64,000 nt of DNA from Roseivivax isoporae LMG 25204 (GCF_000521865.1 NZ_JAME01000004.1:1-64000), one strand, 5' to 3'. Counted from the first letter of the stretch, positions 45,081-54,834 are shown. The notes: generated by a model from the letters alone, not told the origin. Made by a program: numbers and translations.

Positions 45081-46706
45081 TCAGGCGGTCTGCTTCAGCC
45101 GGAAGCGCTGGATCTTCCCGGTCTCGGTCTTGGGCAGTGCCTCCACGAACAGCACCGAACGGGGATACTTGTAGGGCGCGATCGCCGCCTTCACGTGGTC
45201 CTGCAGCGCCTTGACGGTCTCGGCGCCGGGCGCGAAACCCGCGGCCAGCACCACGTGCGCCTCGACGATGGCACCGCGTTCCTCGTCCGGCCGACCCACC
45301 ACCGCGCATTCGGCGACCGCATCGTGCGACAGGAGCGCCGCCTCGACCTCGGGTCCGGCGATGTTGTATCCCGACGAGATGATCATGTCGTCGTTGCGCG
45401 CGGCAAAGTGCAGCCGGCCGTCCGGATCCATGACGAAGGCATCGCCGGTGATGTTCCAGCCACCTGAGACGTAATCGCGCTGGCGGTCATCGGCGAGGTA
45501 GCGGCATCCGGTCGGCCCGCGCACCGCCAGCCGTCCGACCTCGCCGCGCGGCAGCTCCGCCCCGTCCTCGCCGATCACGCGCGCCTCGTAGCCGGTGACC
45601 GGGCGACCGGTGCAGGCCGGGTGGTGGTCGTCGAAGCGGTTCGAGATGAAGATGTGCAGCATCTCGGTCGCGCCGATGCCGTCGAGCATTGGCTTGCCGG
45701 TCTTGGCCATCCATTCCTCGTAGACGGGGGCGGGCAGCGTCTCTCCGGCCGAGACCGCGGCGCGGAGCGAGGAGAGATCCGCGCCCTCGTCCATGGCGCG
45801 CAGCATGACGCGGTAGGCGGTCGGTGCGGTGAAGCTGACGGTCGCGCGGTACTTCTCGATGATCTCGATCATGTTCGGCGGCGAGGCGTTCTCGAGCAGT
45901 GTCGCCGCCGCCCCGAAGCGCAGCGGAAAGACCGCGAGCCCGCCGAGGCCGAAGGTGAAGGCCAGCGGCGGCGACCCCACGAAGACGTCGTCGGGCGTGA
46001 CGCCCAGCACTTCCCGCGCATAGCCGTCGGCGATGATCAGGAGGTCGCGGTGGAAATGCATGGTGGCCTTGGGCGCGCCGGTCGTCCCGCTGGTGAAACC
46101 CAGCAGCGCCACGTCGTCGCGGCCCGTCGGCACGGGATCGAAGAGCACCGATTTCTCGAGCGCCAGCCGGTCGAGTTCCGCGTCGTGGTTCGACGTGCCG
46201 TCGAAGCCCACCACGGTCTTCAGGAACCGGCTGTCCTTGGCGCAGGCGACCATCTCTTCCATGAGGCGCGTGTCGCAGAGCGCGAACTGCACTTCGGCCT
46301 TGTCGACGATCTTGGTCAGTTCCCCCGCGCGCAGGAGCGGCATCGTGTTGACGACGACCGCGCCCGCCTTGGTCGCGGCGAGCCACGCGGCCACCATGGC
46401 CGGGTTGTTGGCCGAGCGGATGAGGACGCGGTTGCCGGGCTTGACGCCCAGGTCCTCGACCAGCGCGTGGGCGAGGCGGTTCGTCCAGTCCGCCAGTTCC
46501 TTGTAGGTGCGGCGACGCCCGTTGCCGATGAGCGCCGTACGGTCGCCGAACCCTTTGGCAACCATCGCGTCGGTCAGTTCCACGCCCACATTGATCCGCT
46601 CGGGATAGTCGAAGCCGTCCATGAGGAAGTCCGGCCAGAGATCCGCGGGCGGAAGGTTGTCGCGGGTATAGGTGTCGACATGCGCCGACGGCCCGAGGGC
46701 GCTCAT
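45081..46706 (-). CDS. aryl-CoA ligase, probable 2-aminobenzoate-CoA ligase
   Basis: 541 residues from the ATG at 46706, overlapping the cupin stop. An ANL-superfamily adenylate-forming enzyme: P-loop GFTSGTTGAPKATMHFHRD, GATEMLHIF, YKYPRSV and the terminal catalytic Lys in TETGKIQRF. The N-terminus (HVDTYTRDNLPPADLWPDFL) resembles benzoate/2-aminobenzoate-CoA ligases. In Azoarcus the homologue makes anthraniloyl-CoA for the 2-aminobenzoyl-CoA pathway. Its operon has tryptophan dioxygenase, acyl-CoA dehydrogenase and enoyl-CoA hydratase, which supports anthranilate as substrate. It is the last gene of the marR operon. Confidence 0.85.
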   Translation of the reverse strand: MSALGPSAHVDTYTRDNLPPADLWPDFLMDGFDYPERINVGVELTDAMVAKGFGDRTALIGNGRRRTYKELADWTNRLAHALVEDLGVKPGNRVLIRSANNPAMVAAWLAATKAGAVVVNTMPLLRAGELTKIVDKAEVQFALCDTRLMEEMVACAKDSRFLKTVVGFDGTSNHDAELDRLALEKSVLFDPVPTGRDDVALLGFTSGTTGAPKATMHFHRDLLIIADGYAREVLGVTPDDVFVGSPPLAFTFGLGGLAVFPLRFGAAATLLENASPPNMIEIIEKYRATVSFTAPTAYRVMLRAMDEGADLSSLRAAVSAGETLPAPVYEEWMAKTGKPMLDGIGATEMLHIFISNRFDDHHPACTGRPVTGYEARVIGEDGAELPRGEVGRLAVRGPTGCRYLADDRQRDYVSGGWNITGDAFVMDPDGRLHFAARNDDMIISSGYNIAGPEVEAALLSHDAVAECAVVGRPDEERGAIVEAHVVLAAGFAPGAETVKALQDHVKAAIAPYKYPRSVLFVEALPKTETGKIQRFRLKQTA

Positions 46707-47149
46707 GCGTTGGCCTCCTCCGGCAGGAACTCCACGTCGTGCTGCGCGGACAGTTCGACGATGCGCGCGATGTCCGTCAGATCGTCGAGCGCGGCGAAGA
46801 GGTCGCGCAGCTTGCCCGCGGGTGACACCCAGAACAGCGCGCGGCAGGGCTTGTCGGACTTGTTGAAGTAGCCGTGCGGGATGCCCTTGGGCATGCGCAC
46901 GAGGTCGCCCGCGCGGGCCTTGCTCCAGACGCCGTCGAGCTTGAGGTCGAGCTCGCCCTCCTGCACCAGGATGAACTCGTCCTGCGTGGGGTGGATGTGC
47001 ACCGGCACGAACTGGCCGGGCTCGGAATTCGTCTCGAAGGCGAAGGTCGTCTCGCACACGGCCTTGGGGTAGTAGGTCTGGCCGAGGATGTTCCAGACGG
47101 TCCCGCCATAGCCGGTGCCGTCTTCGGTGATGCCTTTCTCGAGGTCCAT
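46703..47149 (-). CDS. cupin domain protein (paralogue of the one at 56429)
   Basis: 148 residues, a single cupin barrel. Metal-binding pattern HIHPTQDEF followed later by PKGIPHGYF. It shares WNILGQTY, HIHPTQDEF and DLVRMP/DLIRMP with the plus-strand cupin at 56429, so they are paralogues. Such small cupins can be dioxygenases, isomerases or ring-cleavage helpers; no specific activity can be assigned. It lies between kynA and the CoA-ligase gene in a catabolic operon, so an aromatic or N-heterocyclic intermediate is likely. Confidence 0.85.
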   Translation of the reverse strand: MDLEKGITEDGTGYGGTVWNILGQTYYPKAVCETTFAFETNSEPGQFVPVHIHPTQDEFILVQEGELDLKLDGVWSKARAGDLVRMPKGIPHGYFNKSDKPCRALFWVSPAGKLRDLFAALDDLTDIARIVELSAQHDVEFLPEEANA

Positions 47150-47173
47150 GGGGTCTCTCCTGTCGGGGTGGCG

Positions 47174-48001
47174 TCAGAGCGCCGTCCTGACGTGCCAGAG
47201 CTCGGGGAAGAGCTCGACCGCCAGCATTCTTTTGAGGTAATCGACCCCGGCAGTGCCGCCGGTGCCGCGCTTGAAGCCGATGACGCGCTCCACGGTCGTG
47301 ACGTGGTTGAAGCGCCAGCGGCGGAAGTAGTCCTCGAGATCGACGAGCTTTTCCGCCATCTCGTAGAGCGTCCAGTGGGCGCGCGTGTCCCTGTAGACCT
47401 CGGCCCACATCGCCTGAACGGCCGCGTCGGGCGCGTGTGCCGTGCGGGCGGGCGTGTGGAGCAGTGCCGCCGGCACCGCCATGCCGCGCCGGTCCGCGAA
47501 GGCCAGCACCTCCTGGTAGAGGCTCGGACGTGCAAGCTCGGTCTCGAGCGCGCGCGTTGCGTCCGCGTCATGCGCGTGCGGCTTCATCATGCCCGCGTTG
47601 CGATTGCCGAGCGCGTATTCGACCAGCCGGTATTGCAGCGACTGGAATCCCGACGACTGGCCCAGCCGGTCGCGGAACGTGGTGTAGTCGGAGGGCGTCA
47701 TGGTGCGCAGCACGTCCCACGCGGAATTGAGCTGTTCCATGATGCGGCTGACGCGGGCGAGCATCTTGAACGCCTCGTCGGGGCGATCGTCGGCGAGCGC
47801 GCGGCGCGCGGTGTCGAGCTCGCTCAGCATCAGCTTCATCCAGAGCTCGGAGGTCTGGTGCTGGATGATGAACAGGAGCTCGTCGGGCGCGTCGGTCAGC
47901 GGGTGCTGCGCGGACAGCAGCGTGCCAAGCGACAGGTAGTCGCCGTAGGACATCCGGCGGGCAAAGTCGGTTTCCGCGCCGTCGTCCGCCGGGTCTCTCA
48001 T
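47174..48001 (-). CDS. kynA: tryptophan 2,3-dioxygenase
   Basis: 275 residues from the ATG at 48001, overlapping the acyl-CoA-dehydrogenase stop. TDO signatures are clear: [39 protein letters not shown], and the haem-ligand segment [19 protein letters not shown] followed by [11 protein letters not shown]. It oxidises L-tryptophan to N-formylkynurenine in the cytoplasm. A formamidase-like hydrolase is divergently encoded at 50728, but no kynureninase is in the window. Its placement inside a CoA-dependent catabolic operon is unusual. A related indole substrate cannot be excluded. Confidence 0.93.
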   Translation of the reverse strand: MRDPADDGAETDFARRMSYGDYLSLGTLLSAQHPLTDAPDELLFIIQHQTSELWMKLMLSELDTARRALADDRPDEAFKMLARVSRIMEQLNSAWDVLRTMTPSDYTTFRDRLGQSSGFQSLQYRLVEYALGNRNAGMMKPHAHDADATRALETELARPSLYQEVLAFADRRGMAVPAALLHTPARTAHAPDAAVQAMWAEVYRDTRAHWTLYEMAEKLVDLEDYFRRWRFNHVTTVERVIGFKRGTGGTAGVDYLKRMLAVELFPELWHVRTAL

Positions 48002-49155
48002 GGCTGCGCCTCGGCGAGGGCGGCGCGCGCGATGATGACCTTCTGCACGTCCGACGCGCCCTCGTAGATCCTGAGTGCGCGGATCTCGCGGTACAGCCGT
48101 TCCACCACCTGCCCCGAGCGCACGCCGTCCCCGCCATGCAGTTGCACGGCGGCGTCGATGACCTTCTGCGCCTCGTCCGTGGCGTAGAGCTTGGCCATGG
48201 CGGCCTCGCGGCTGACACGTGGCGCACCCATGTCCTTGGCCCAGGCCGCCCGGTAGACGAGCAGGGCGGCGGCATCGACGCGCAGCGCCATCTCGGCGAT
48301 GTGGGCCTGCACCATCTGCAGTTCGGACAGGGGCTTGCCCTGCACCTCGCGCGCCTGCACCCGCGCCAGTGCCTCGTCGAGCGCGCGGCGGGCAAAGCCG
48401 AGCGCCGCCGCGGCGACGGTGGTGCGGAAGACGTCGAGCACCGACATGGCGATCTTGAAGCCCTGACCGGGCGCGCCGATCAGTGCGGATTTGGGCAGCC
48501 GCGCGCCGTCGAACCTGAGGGTGGCCAGGGGGTGCGGGGCGATGGTGTCGAGCCGTTCGGCAATGCCGAGGCCGGGCGTGGTCGCGGGCACCACGAAGGC
48601 CGAGAGGCCCCTGGCGCCCGGACCCTCGCCGGTGCGGGCAAAGAGCGTGTAGACATCGGCGATCCCGCCGTTCGAGATCCACGTCTTCTCGCCGTCGAGC
48701 ACCCAGGCGTCGCCGTCGTCGCGCGCCGTCATGGTGGAATTGGCCACGTCCGAGCCCGATTGCGGCTCGGTCAGGGCAAAGGCCGAGATCGCCTGGCCCG
48801 ACCGGGTGAGGGGCAGCCATTCGGCGCGCTGCGCGTCCGAGCCGAAGAGCGAGAGCGCGCCGGTGCCGAGCCCCTGCATGGCGAAGGCGAAGTCGGCGAG
48901 CCCGTCATGGCGCGCGAGCGTCTCGCGCGAGAGGCAGAGCGTGCGCACGTCGAGCGGGCGGGGGTCCGCGGGATCGGCCGCCGTGGCCTCGAGCCATCCG
49001 TCGGCCCCGAGGCGCGCGACGAGGTCGCGGCAGGCCGCGTCGGTGTCGTGGTGGTCGATCGTCCCGAGCGTACCCGCCCAGGCGTCGAGCGCCTTAGCCC
49101 GGTCGCGGTGCCGGTCTTCGAGAAACGGCCAGGAAAGGTAGGAGCGGTCCGCCAT
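47998..49155 (-). CDS. acyl-CoA dehydrogenase
   Basis: 385 residues from the ATG at 49155, sharing one base with the enoyl-CoA-hydratase stop. FAD-binding signatures are [17 protein letters not shown] and [11 protein letters not shown]. The C-terminal domain has [35 protein letters not shown], split here into [12 protein letters not shown] and [12 protein letters not shown]; the E of YEGAS is the likely catalytic base. It oxidises an acyl-CoA to the enoyl-CoA. With the hydratase it provides a beta-oxidation-like stage downstream of a ring-opened aryl-CoA. The N-terminus is rather divergent from short-chain fatty-acid enzymes. Confidence 0.92.
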   Translation of the reverse strand: MADRSYLSWPFLEDRHRDRAKALDAWAGTLGTIDHHDTDAACRDLVARLGADGWLEATAADPADPRPLDVRTLCLSRETLARHDGLADFAFAMQGLGTGALSLFGSDAQRAEWLPLTRSGQAISAFALTEPQSGSDVANSTMTARDDGDAWVLDGEKTWISNGGIADVYTLFARTGEGPGARGLSAFVVPATTPGLGIAERLDTIAPHPLATLRFDGARLPKSALIGAPGQGFKIAMSVLDVFRTTVAAAALGFARRALDEALARVQAREVQGKPLSELQMVQAHIAEMALRVDAAALLVYRAAWAKDMGAPRVSREAAMAKLYATDEAQKVIDAAVQLHGGDGVRSGQVVERLYREIRALRIYEGASDVQKVIIARAALAEAQP

Positions 49156-49949
49156 CAATCGCCCTCGAACACCGGTTTCTCCTTCGCGACGAAGGCGTTG
49201 TAGGCGCGGGTGAAATCCTGCGTCTGCATGCAGATGGCCTGTGCCTGCGCCTCGGCCTCGATCGCCTGGTCGAGCGACATGGACCATTCCTGGTTCAGCA
49301 TGGTCTTGGTCATCATGTGCCCGAAGGTCGGGCCGGCGGCGATGCGGCGGGCCATCTCCTGCGCGGTGTCCTCGAGCGCGTCCCTGTCCACCACGCGGTT
49401 GAAGAAGCCCCACGTCGCGCCCTCTTCGGCGGACATGGCGCGGCCGGTATAGAGCAGTTCCGCCGCGCGACCCTGTCCGATGAGGCGCGGCAGCATCGCG
49501 CAGGCGCCCATGTCGCAGCCCGCGAGGCCCACGCGGGTGAAGAGGAAGGCGGTCCTGGCCTCGGGCGTGGCGATGCGCAGGTCGGAGGCCATGGCGACGA
49601 TGGCGCCCGCGCCGACGCAGACGCCGTCGACTGCCGCGATCACCGGTTTTCCGCAGTGGATCATGGCCTTGACCAGATCGCCGGTCATCCGGGTGAACGC
49701 CAGGAGCTCCTTCATCGACATCTTCGTCAGGGGGCCGATGATGTCGTGCACGTCGCCGCCCGAGCAGAAATTGCCGCCGTTCGAGCCGAAGACCACCGCC
49801 TTGACGGTATCGTCGTAGGGCTGTGCGCGGAACCAGTCGCGCAGTTCGGCATAGCTGTCGAAGGTCAGCGGGTTCTTGCGGTCGGGACGGTCGAGCCGGA
49901 GCGTGGCGATGCCGTCCGAGACGTCGCAGCGGAAATGGGTGGGGCTCAT
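49155..49949 (-). CDS. enoyl-CoA hydratase/isomerase family protein
   Basis: 264 residues of the crotonase fold. Oxyanion-hole segments are [17 protein letters not shown] and [20 protein letters not shown]. The position of the usual second Glu carries a different pattern ([18 protein letters not shown]), as in hydratases with aryl or branched substrates. It overlaps marR by four bases and the dehydrogenase by one. Probable role: hydration or hydrolytic step on a CoA ester in anthranilate/tryptophan breakdown. Confidence 0.9.
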   Translation of the reverse strand: MSPTHFRCDVSDGIATLRLDRPDRKNPLTFDSYAELRDWFRAQPYDDTVKAVVFGSNGGNFCSGGDVHDIIGPLTKMSMKELLAFTRMTGDLVKAMIHCGKPVIAAVDGVCVGAGAIVAMASDLRIATPEARTAFLFTRVGLAGCDMGACAMLPRLIGQGRAAELLYTGRAMSAEEGATWGFFNRVVDRDALEDTAQEMARRIAAGPTFGHMMTKTMLNQEWSMSLDQAIEAEAQAQAICMQTQDFTRAYNAFVAKEKPVFEGD

Positions 49950-50413
49950 GCGTCCTCCTCCTTGGCGGACACGGCGTCGAACCGTGCCGCGAGCGTTTCG
50001 GCCTCGTCCGGCGCGAAGCCGGTCAGAAGCTCGTCGATCCAGCGCGCGTGCGCCTCGGCCTGGCGGGCGAATTCCTGCTGTCCGCGGCGGGTCAGGCGCA
50101 CGAGCGAAGCGCGCCGGTCCCCGGGGACCTGGACCCGCACCACGTGCCCCTCGTCCACCAGCCGGTCGACGATTCCCGTGACATTCCCGTTGGATACGCG
50201 CAGCACGCCGGACAGCGCCGACATCTTGAGCCCGCCCTCGTAGCGGGCGAGCGCCGCCATCACGTCAAAGCGCGGCAGGGTGGTCCCGAACTCGGTGCGG
50301 AACCGGTCGCGCAGCACCGCCTCGACCTGGCGCGTGCTCTTCAGCATGCGCAGCCAGAGCCTGAGGCGCGCGCGGCTGTCGGGGGCGACGGCCGGACGCG
50401 TTCCGGGCGTCAT
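49946..50413 (-). CDS. MarR family regulator of the aryl-CoA catabolic operon
   Basis: 155 residues. Winged helix at about 50-115: [20 protein letters not shown], the recognition helix [17 protein letters not shown], and the wing [13 protein letters not shown]. It is the first gene of the minus-strand operon (marR, enoyl-CoA hydratase, acyl-CoA dehydrogenase, kynA, cupin, ligase). That arrangement is typical of MarR repressors that sense an aryl-CoA thioester. The 10-bp-arm palindrome at 50516-50548 is the obvious operator. Confidence 0.92.
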   Translation of the reverse strand: MTPGTRPAVAPDSRARLRLWLRMLKSTRQVEAVLRDRFRTEFGTTLPRFDVMAALARYEGGLKMSALSGVLRVSNGNVTGIVDRLVDEGHVVRVQVPGDRRASLVRLTRRGQQEFARQAEAHARWIDELLTGFAPDEAETLAARFDAVSAKEEDA

Positions 50414-50727
50414 GGCGCTGTTCCGGGGAAGGTCGCACAGGTCACGCGCAGGGTCCCTCTCGTCTCGGGCGGGGCGGCCGTGCCCCGCGAAACGAGGCTA
50501 TGGGGGCCCTTTTTTTATTTCAAGCAAAAAATGTTTTGGCTTGAAATATCTCCGGAGCTGCGCCAGCGTCGATCCCGGACCAGTGTAGACGGTCGGTCCC
50601 GGCGGCGATACGGTTTCCGTATGGCTGGCGTATGGCGCGCGTCCGGCTCCGGTCACCGGGGCGGTCGCGGCGCGATCCGGGGTGCAGGCGGGGCGTGTGC
50701 GCGGGCCATGACGAGGGGAGGAATGCC
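50414..50727. promoter_or_regulatory. divergent promoter region with a large palindrome (50516-50548)
   Basis: 314 bp with no gene. The striking feature is TATTTCAAGC-N13-GCTTGAAATA at 50516-50548: perfect 10-bp arms around an A/T-rich centre, within a sharply AT-rich patch. It is well placed to control the marR operon on the left and the hydrolase gene on the right. Its right flank (50543-50554, complement CGGAGATATTTC) exactly repeats 12 bases found upstream of the gene at 31179. The rest of the region holds nothing recognisable; AGGGGAGGA near 50715 is the hydrolase ribosome-binding site. Confidence 0.6.
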
Positions 50728-51558
50728 GTGATCGTCTTTCCGACGCACGACTGGGACGACGCCTACGAGAACGGCCGGAACATTCCCGGCGGCACCGAGT
50801 ACCCGGGCCCCTGGGTGGCGCCGGCCGAGGCGTTCCGCGCCAAGGCGCGTGCCGAGCTCGACGTGGCCTACGGTCCGGGCGCGCGGCACCGCTACGACCT
50901 GTTCCTGCCCGACGGCACGCCGCGGGGGCTCTTCGTGTTCGTGCATGGCGGCTACTGGATGGCGCTCGACAAGTCCTACTGGTCGCACCTGGCCGCGGGC
51001 GCCGTGGCGCAGGGCTGGGCCTGCGCGATGCCGTCCTACGACCTCTGCCCCGACGTGCGCATCGCCGAGATCACCCGCCAGATCGGCGCGGCCGTCACCC
51101 ATGCCGCGGGTCGGGTCGACGGCCCCCTCGTGCTGTCGGGTCACTCGGCGGGGGGGCATCTGGTCGCGTCGATGATGTGCCACGATTCGCCGCTGCCCGC
51201 GGCGGTGCGGGACCGGCTGAGGCACGTGGTGTCGATCTCGGGTCTGCACGACCTGCGCCCGATGCTGAAGACCGCGCGCAACGACACGCTGAAGCTCGAC
51301 CTCGAGAGCGCCGAGGCCGGCAGCCCGGCGCTCAAGCGGCCGCTGCCGGGGGTGCGCGCCACCGCCTGGGTCGGCGGGGGCGAGCGGCAGGAATTCCTGC
51401 GGCAGGCGCGGATGCTGCCGGTCATGTGGCACGGCCTCGGGGGCCCGGTGGTCGACGTGGTCGAGCCAGACCAGCACCATTTCAACGTGATCGACGGGCT
51501 GGCCGATCCCGCGTCGCCGCTGATGCGGCACGCGACCGGCGGCATCGCCGCGCAATGA
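50728..51558 (+). CDS. alpha/beta hydrolase, kynurenine-formamidase-like
   Basis: 276 residues from GTG 50728, chosen because AGGGGAGGA sits about eight bases upstream; the frame is open to 50632 but that part is not protein-like. HGGYW at 73-77 is the oxyanion motif of the HGGxW formamidase group, and GHSAGGH carries the nucleophile Ser140. Acid and base are probably Asp near 230 and the His in EPDQHHFNV. It would hydrolyse N-formylkynurenine to kynurenine, the step after tryptophan dioxygenase, whose operon it faces across the palindrome. A general arylesterase/amidase activity is the alternative. Confidence 0.78.
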   Translation: MIVFPTHDWDDAYENGRNIPGGTEYPGPWVAPAEAFRAKARAELDVAYGPGARHRYDLFLPDGTPRGLFVFVHGGYWMALDKSYWSHLAAGAVAQGWACAMPSYDLCPDVRIAEITRQIGAAVTHAAGRVDGPLVLSGHSAGGHLVASMMCHDSPLPAAVRDRLRHVVSISGLHDLRPMLKTARNDTLKLDLESAEAGSPALKRPLPGVRATAWVGGGERQEFLRQARMLPVMWHGLGGPVVDVVEPDQHHFNVIDGLADPASPLMRHATGGIAAQ

Positions 51559-51600
51559 GGCAGACGCGGACGGCACCGCAGGAGGCGCCCGAGAAAACTC

Positions 51601-51638
51601 TTGCGAAAAGGAAAGCTTCAAGCCTTAAATATTGAAGC
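51601..51638 (+). promoter_or_regulatory. promoter/operator of the branched-chain-type ABC transporter
   Basis: GCTTCAA-N10-TTGAAGC (51615-51638) is a perfect 7-bp-arm inverted repeat. It overlaps a possible promoter, TTGCGA (51601-51606) and TTAAAT (51625-51630), 18 bases apart. TTCAAGCCTTAAA inside it resembles sequences at 39156, in 50516-50548 and at 61580. It lies about 83 bases before the transporter start. Confidence 0.55.
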
Positions 51639-51720
51639 AATAAATATCCGTCGCCCGGGAGCGGTCGCAAAGGCCGCCCCGAAACCGACAAGAAGCGGCG
51701 GATCAACACGGGAGACCACA

Positions 51721-52905
51721 ATGACACTCAAGACGCTTCTGGCCGGTTCCGCGCTCGCCGCGCTGGCCGCGCCCGCCTTTGCGCAGGACGTTCCCGCCTC
51801 GGCCGAGGACGACGTGCTGAAGATCGGCCTGATCTACACCCTGTCGGGCCCGGCCGCGGCCCTGGGCGAGCAGGCGCGCAACGGCTTCATGCTGGCGGCC
51901 GAGAGCATCGGCGAGATCGGCGGCATGGAGACCGAGATCGTCGTGATCGACGACGAGCAGCGCCCGGACAAGGCCGCGGACGATGCCCGCGAGCTGGTGC
52001 AGCGCGAGAACGTCGACTTCGTCGTCGGTCCGATCTTCTCGAACATCCTCGTGGCGATCCACCAGCCGGTGACCGAGACCGGGACCATCCTGATCTCGAC
52101 CAATGCCGGCACGTCGAACTTCGCCGGGGCCGAGTGCAACCCGAACTTCTTCGTCACCTCCTACCAGAACGACCAGAACCACGAGGTGATGGGCGCCTAT
52201 GCCGAGCAGCAGGGTTACCAGAACGTGTTCCTGATGGCGCCGAACTACCAGGCCGGCAAGGACAGCCTCGCGGGGTTCAAGCATTCCTATACCGGCGGCG
52301 TCGCGGGCGAGGTGTTCACCGAGCTCGGGCAGCTCGACTTCTCCTCGGAACTGGCACAGATCGCGGCGTTCCAGCCCGACGCGCTCTTCACCTTCATGCC
52401 GGGCGGCATGGGCGTGAACCTGGTGAAGCAGTACGCGCAGGCCGGCCTCTCGGGCATCCCGTTCCTGTCGGCCTTCACGGTCGACGAGACCACGCTGCCG
52501 GCGACGCAGGACGCGGCCGTGGGGCTTCTGGGCGGCGCGAACTGGGCGCCCGACATGGACAACGCGGCGAACGAGGCCTTCGTGTCGGCCTACATGGAGA
52601 AATACGGCGCGGTGCCCGGCACCTACGCCATGCAGGCCTACGACGCGGCGCAGCTGATCGATTCCGCCGTGCGCAAGCTCGGCGGCGACCTGGCCGACCG
52701 CGACGCCCTGCGCGCCGCGATCAAGGAAGCCGACTTCGACAGCCCGCGCGGCGACTTCTCCTTCGGGGTGAACAACTACCCGGTGCAGGACTTCTACATC
52801 GTCGAGGCGGTCAAGCGCGACGACGGGTTCTACGGCACGTCGGTGCGCGAGAAGATCTTCGACGACTACGTCGACACCTACGCCGACGCCTGCACGATGC
52901 AGTGA
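51721..52905 (+). CDS. ABC transporter periplasmic binding protein (branched-chain amino-acid/aromatic type)
   Basis: 394 residues. The signal peptide ends near APAFAQ (residue 22). The mature part is a Leu/Ile/Val-binding-type fold (KIGLIYTLSGPAAALGEQ, VDFVVGPIFSNILVAI, NVFLMAPNYQAGKDSLAG). HAAT-family binding proteins in catabolic islands often carry aromatic acids rather than amino acids. It heads a tight operon with two permeases and two ATPases, followed by a cupin and a flavin monooxygenase, so an aromatic carboxylate ligand is likely. Confidence 0.92.
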   Translation: MTLKTLLAGSALAALAAPAFAQDVPASAEDDVLKIGLIYTLSGPAAALGEQARNGFMLAAESIGEIGGMETEIVVIDDEQRPDKAADDARELVQRENVDFVVGPIFSNILVAIHQPVTETGTILISTNAGTSNFAGAECNPNFFVTSYQNDQNHEVMGAYAEQQGYQNVFLMAPNYQAGKDSLAGFKHSYTGGVAGEVFTELGQLDFSSELAQIAAFQPDALFTFMPGGMGVNLVKQYAQAGLSGIPFLSAFTVDETTLPATQDAAVGLLGGANWAPDMDNAANEAFVSAYMEKYGAVPGTYAMQAYDAAQLIDSAVRKLGGDLADRDALRAAIKEADFDSPRGDFSFGVNNYPVQDFYIVEAVKRDDGFYGTSVREKIFDDYVDTYADACTMQ

Positions 52906-52933
52906 GCCAAGCCGCGCCGGGGGGATCACGCCC

Positions 52934-53851
52934 ATGACGAACCTCTTCGTCCTGCAACTCCTGAACGGGCTGCAGCTCGGGGTCCTGCTGTTCCTGATCG
53001 CGGCGGGCCTGACGCTGGTCTTCGGGATCATGGACGTGATCAACCTGGCGCACGGCGTCCTCTACATGGTGGGCGCCTACCTGATCGCCACCTTCGCGGC
53101 GGCGACCGGCAGCTTCTGGTGGGGGCTCCTGCTGATGCTGCCGGCCGCGGTCGCGGTCGGGCTCGCGCTCGAATGGGTGGTGATGCGCAGGCTCTACGCG
53201 CGCTCGCATCTCGACCAGGTGCTGGCGACCTTCGGACTGGTGATGATGGCCAACGAGGTGGTCAAGATCGTCTGGGGCGTCTCGCCCCTGTCGGTGCCGC
53301 TGCCCGGCATCCTCTCGGGCTCGGTGCCGCTCATGGGCCCGCTGCAATACCCGGTCTACCGCATCGCGATCATCGTCGCGGGGCTTGCCGTGGCGCTGGG
53401 GCTCTTCCTCATGGTGAACTACACGCGGATCGGCATGCTGCTGCGCGCGGGCGCCACCAACCGCGACATGGTCTCGGCGCTCGGGGTCGACATCGGGCGG
53501 CTCTTCGCGGTGGTCTTCACGCTCGGCGCGGTGCTGGCCTGCCTCGCGGGGGCCCTCGTGGCGCCGATCCTGTCGGTGGACACCGGCATGGGCGAGAGCG
53601 TCCTGATCCTGACCTTCGTCGTCGTGGTCATCGGCGGCATCGGCTCGATCAAGGGCGCCTTCCTCGGCGCGATCCTCGTCGCGGTGGTCGACACGCTCGG
53701 CGGCGTCTTCGGGCCGATCCTGCTGCGCCAGGTGCTGGACCCGGCGGCGGCGGGCCAGGCGGGGCGGACGCTGGCGCCGATGCTCGTCTACATCCTGATG
53801 GCGGTCATCCTCTTCGCGCGGCCCGCGGGCCTCTTCGGGAGGCGCGGCTGA
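52934..53851 (+). CDS. ABC transporter permease, LivH type
   Basis: 305 residues with about eight membrane helices. The LivH signatures are LQLLNGLQLGVLLFLIAAGL, MDVINLAHGVLYMVGAYL and VVIGGIGSIKGAFLGAI. Forms half of the membrane channel. Its stop overlaps the LivM-type start by one base (TGATG). Confidence 0.94.
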   Translation: MTNLFVLQLLNGLQLGVLLFLIAAGLTLVFGIMDVINLAHGVLYMVGAYLIATFAAATGSFWWGLLLMLPAAVAVGLALEWVVMRRLYARSHLDQVLATFGLVMMANEVVKIVWGVSPLSVPLPGILSGSVPLMGPLQYPVYRIAIIVAGLAVALGLFLMVNYTRIGMLLRAGATNRDMVSALGVDIGRLFAVVFTLGAVLACLAGALVAPILSVDTGMGESVLILTFVVVVIGGIGSIKGAFLGAILVAVVDTLGGVFGPILLRQVLDPAAAGQAGRTLAPMLVYILMAVILFARPAGLFGRRG

Positions 53852-54834
53852 TGGCGGAGGCGGCGATCCCCGCGCCCGCGCGGCGCCCCGTGCTCGCGGG
53901 CCGCGTCAAGGCGGCGCTCGTGCTCTTCGGGCTCTTCGCGGCGCTGCCGCCGGTGGCGGCCGCGGCGGGCGACCCGTTCCTCGTGCTGATCGCGACGCGC
54001 ATCCTCGCCTACGCGATCGCGGCGATGGCGCTCGACCTGATCCTCGGCTTCGGCGCCATGGTCAGCTTCGGCCACGCCGCCTATCTGGGCTTCGGCGCCT
54101 ACGCGGTGGCGATCCTCGCGAGCTTCGGCATCACCGACATCTTCGTGCAGATCGCCTGCGCCGCGGGGGTGTCGGCGCTCTTCGCCCTCGTGACGGGCGC
54201 GATCTCGCTCCGGACGCGGGGCGTCTACTTCATCATGATCACGCTCGCCTTCGGGCAGATGGCGTTCTTCTTCTTCATCTCGCTCTCGGCCTACGGGGGC
54301 GACGACGGGGTGGGGCTCCGGTCGCGCTCGACGCTCTTCGGCACCGACCTTCTGGAGAACGACGTGACGCTCTTCTACGTCACGCTGGCCGTCCTCGCCG
54401 CGCTCTTCCTCGCCTGCCACCGCATCGTCGGCTCGCGCTTCGGCCGGGTGCTGACCGGCATCCGCGAGAACCCGGTGCGGATGGAGGCGATCGGCTTCAC
54501 GCCCTTCCGCTACCAGCTGACCGCCTTCGTGATCTCGGGCATGATGACCTCGGTCGCGGGCGTGATGCTGGCGAACCAGGCTGAATTCGTGTCGCCCGCC
54601 TTCATGTCCTGGCACCGCTCCGGCGAGCTGATCGTCATGGTGGTCCTGGGCGGCATCGGCACGCTCGCGGGCGCGATCGGCGGCGCGGTGGCGGCGCTGG
54701 TCCTCGAGGAGGCGCTCGGGATGATGACCGAGCACTGGCCGTTCTGGTTCGGGCTCTTCCTGGTCCTCATGGTGCTCTTCAGCCCGCGCGGCATCACCGG
54801 CTTCGTGGAAAAGCTCGGACGGAGGCGCCCGTGA
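53851..54834 (+). CDS. ABC transporter permease, LivM type
   Basis: 327 residues from the ATG at 53851. About eight to nine membrane helices. LivM motifs are MALDLILGFGAMVSFGHAAY, VYFIMITLAFGQMAF and VLGGIGTLAGAIGG. Partner of the LivH-type permease. Overlaps the following ATPase gene by four bases (GTGA). Confidence 0.94.
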   Translation: MAEAAIPAPARRPVLAGRVKAALVLFGLFAALPPVAAAAGDPFLVLIATRILAYAIAAMALDLILGFGAMVSFGHAAYLGFGAYAVAILASFGITDIFVQIACAAGVSALFALVTGAISLRTRGVYFIMITLAFGQMAFFFFISLSAYGGDDGVGLRSRSTLFGTDLLENDVTLFYVTLAVLAALFLACHRIVGSRFGRVLTGIRENPVRMEAIGFTPFRYQLTAFVISGMMTSVAGVMLANQAEFVSPAFMSWHRSGELIVMVVLGGIGTLAGAIGGAVAALVLEEALGMMTEHWPFWFGLFLVLMVLFSPRGITGFVEKLGRRRP

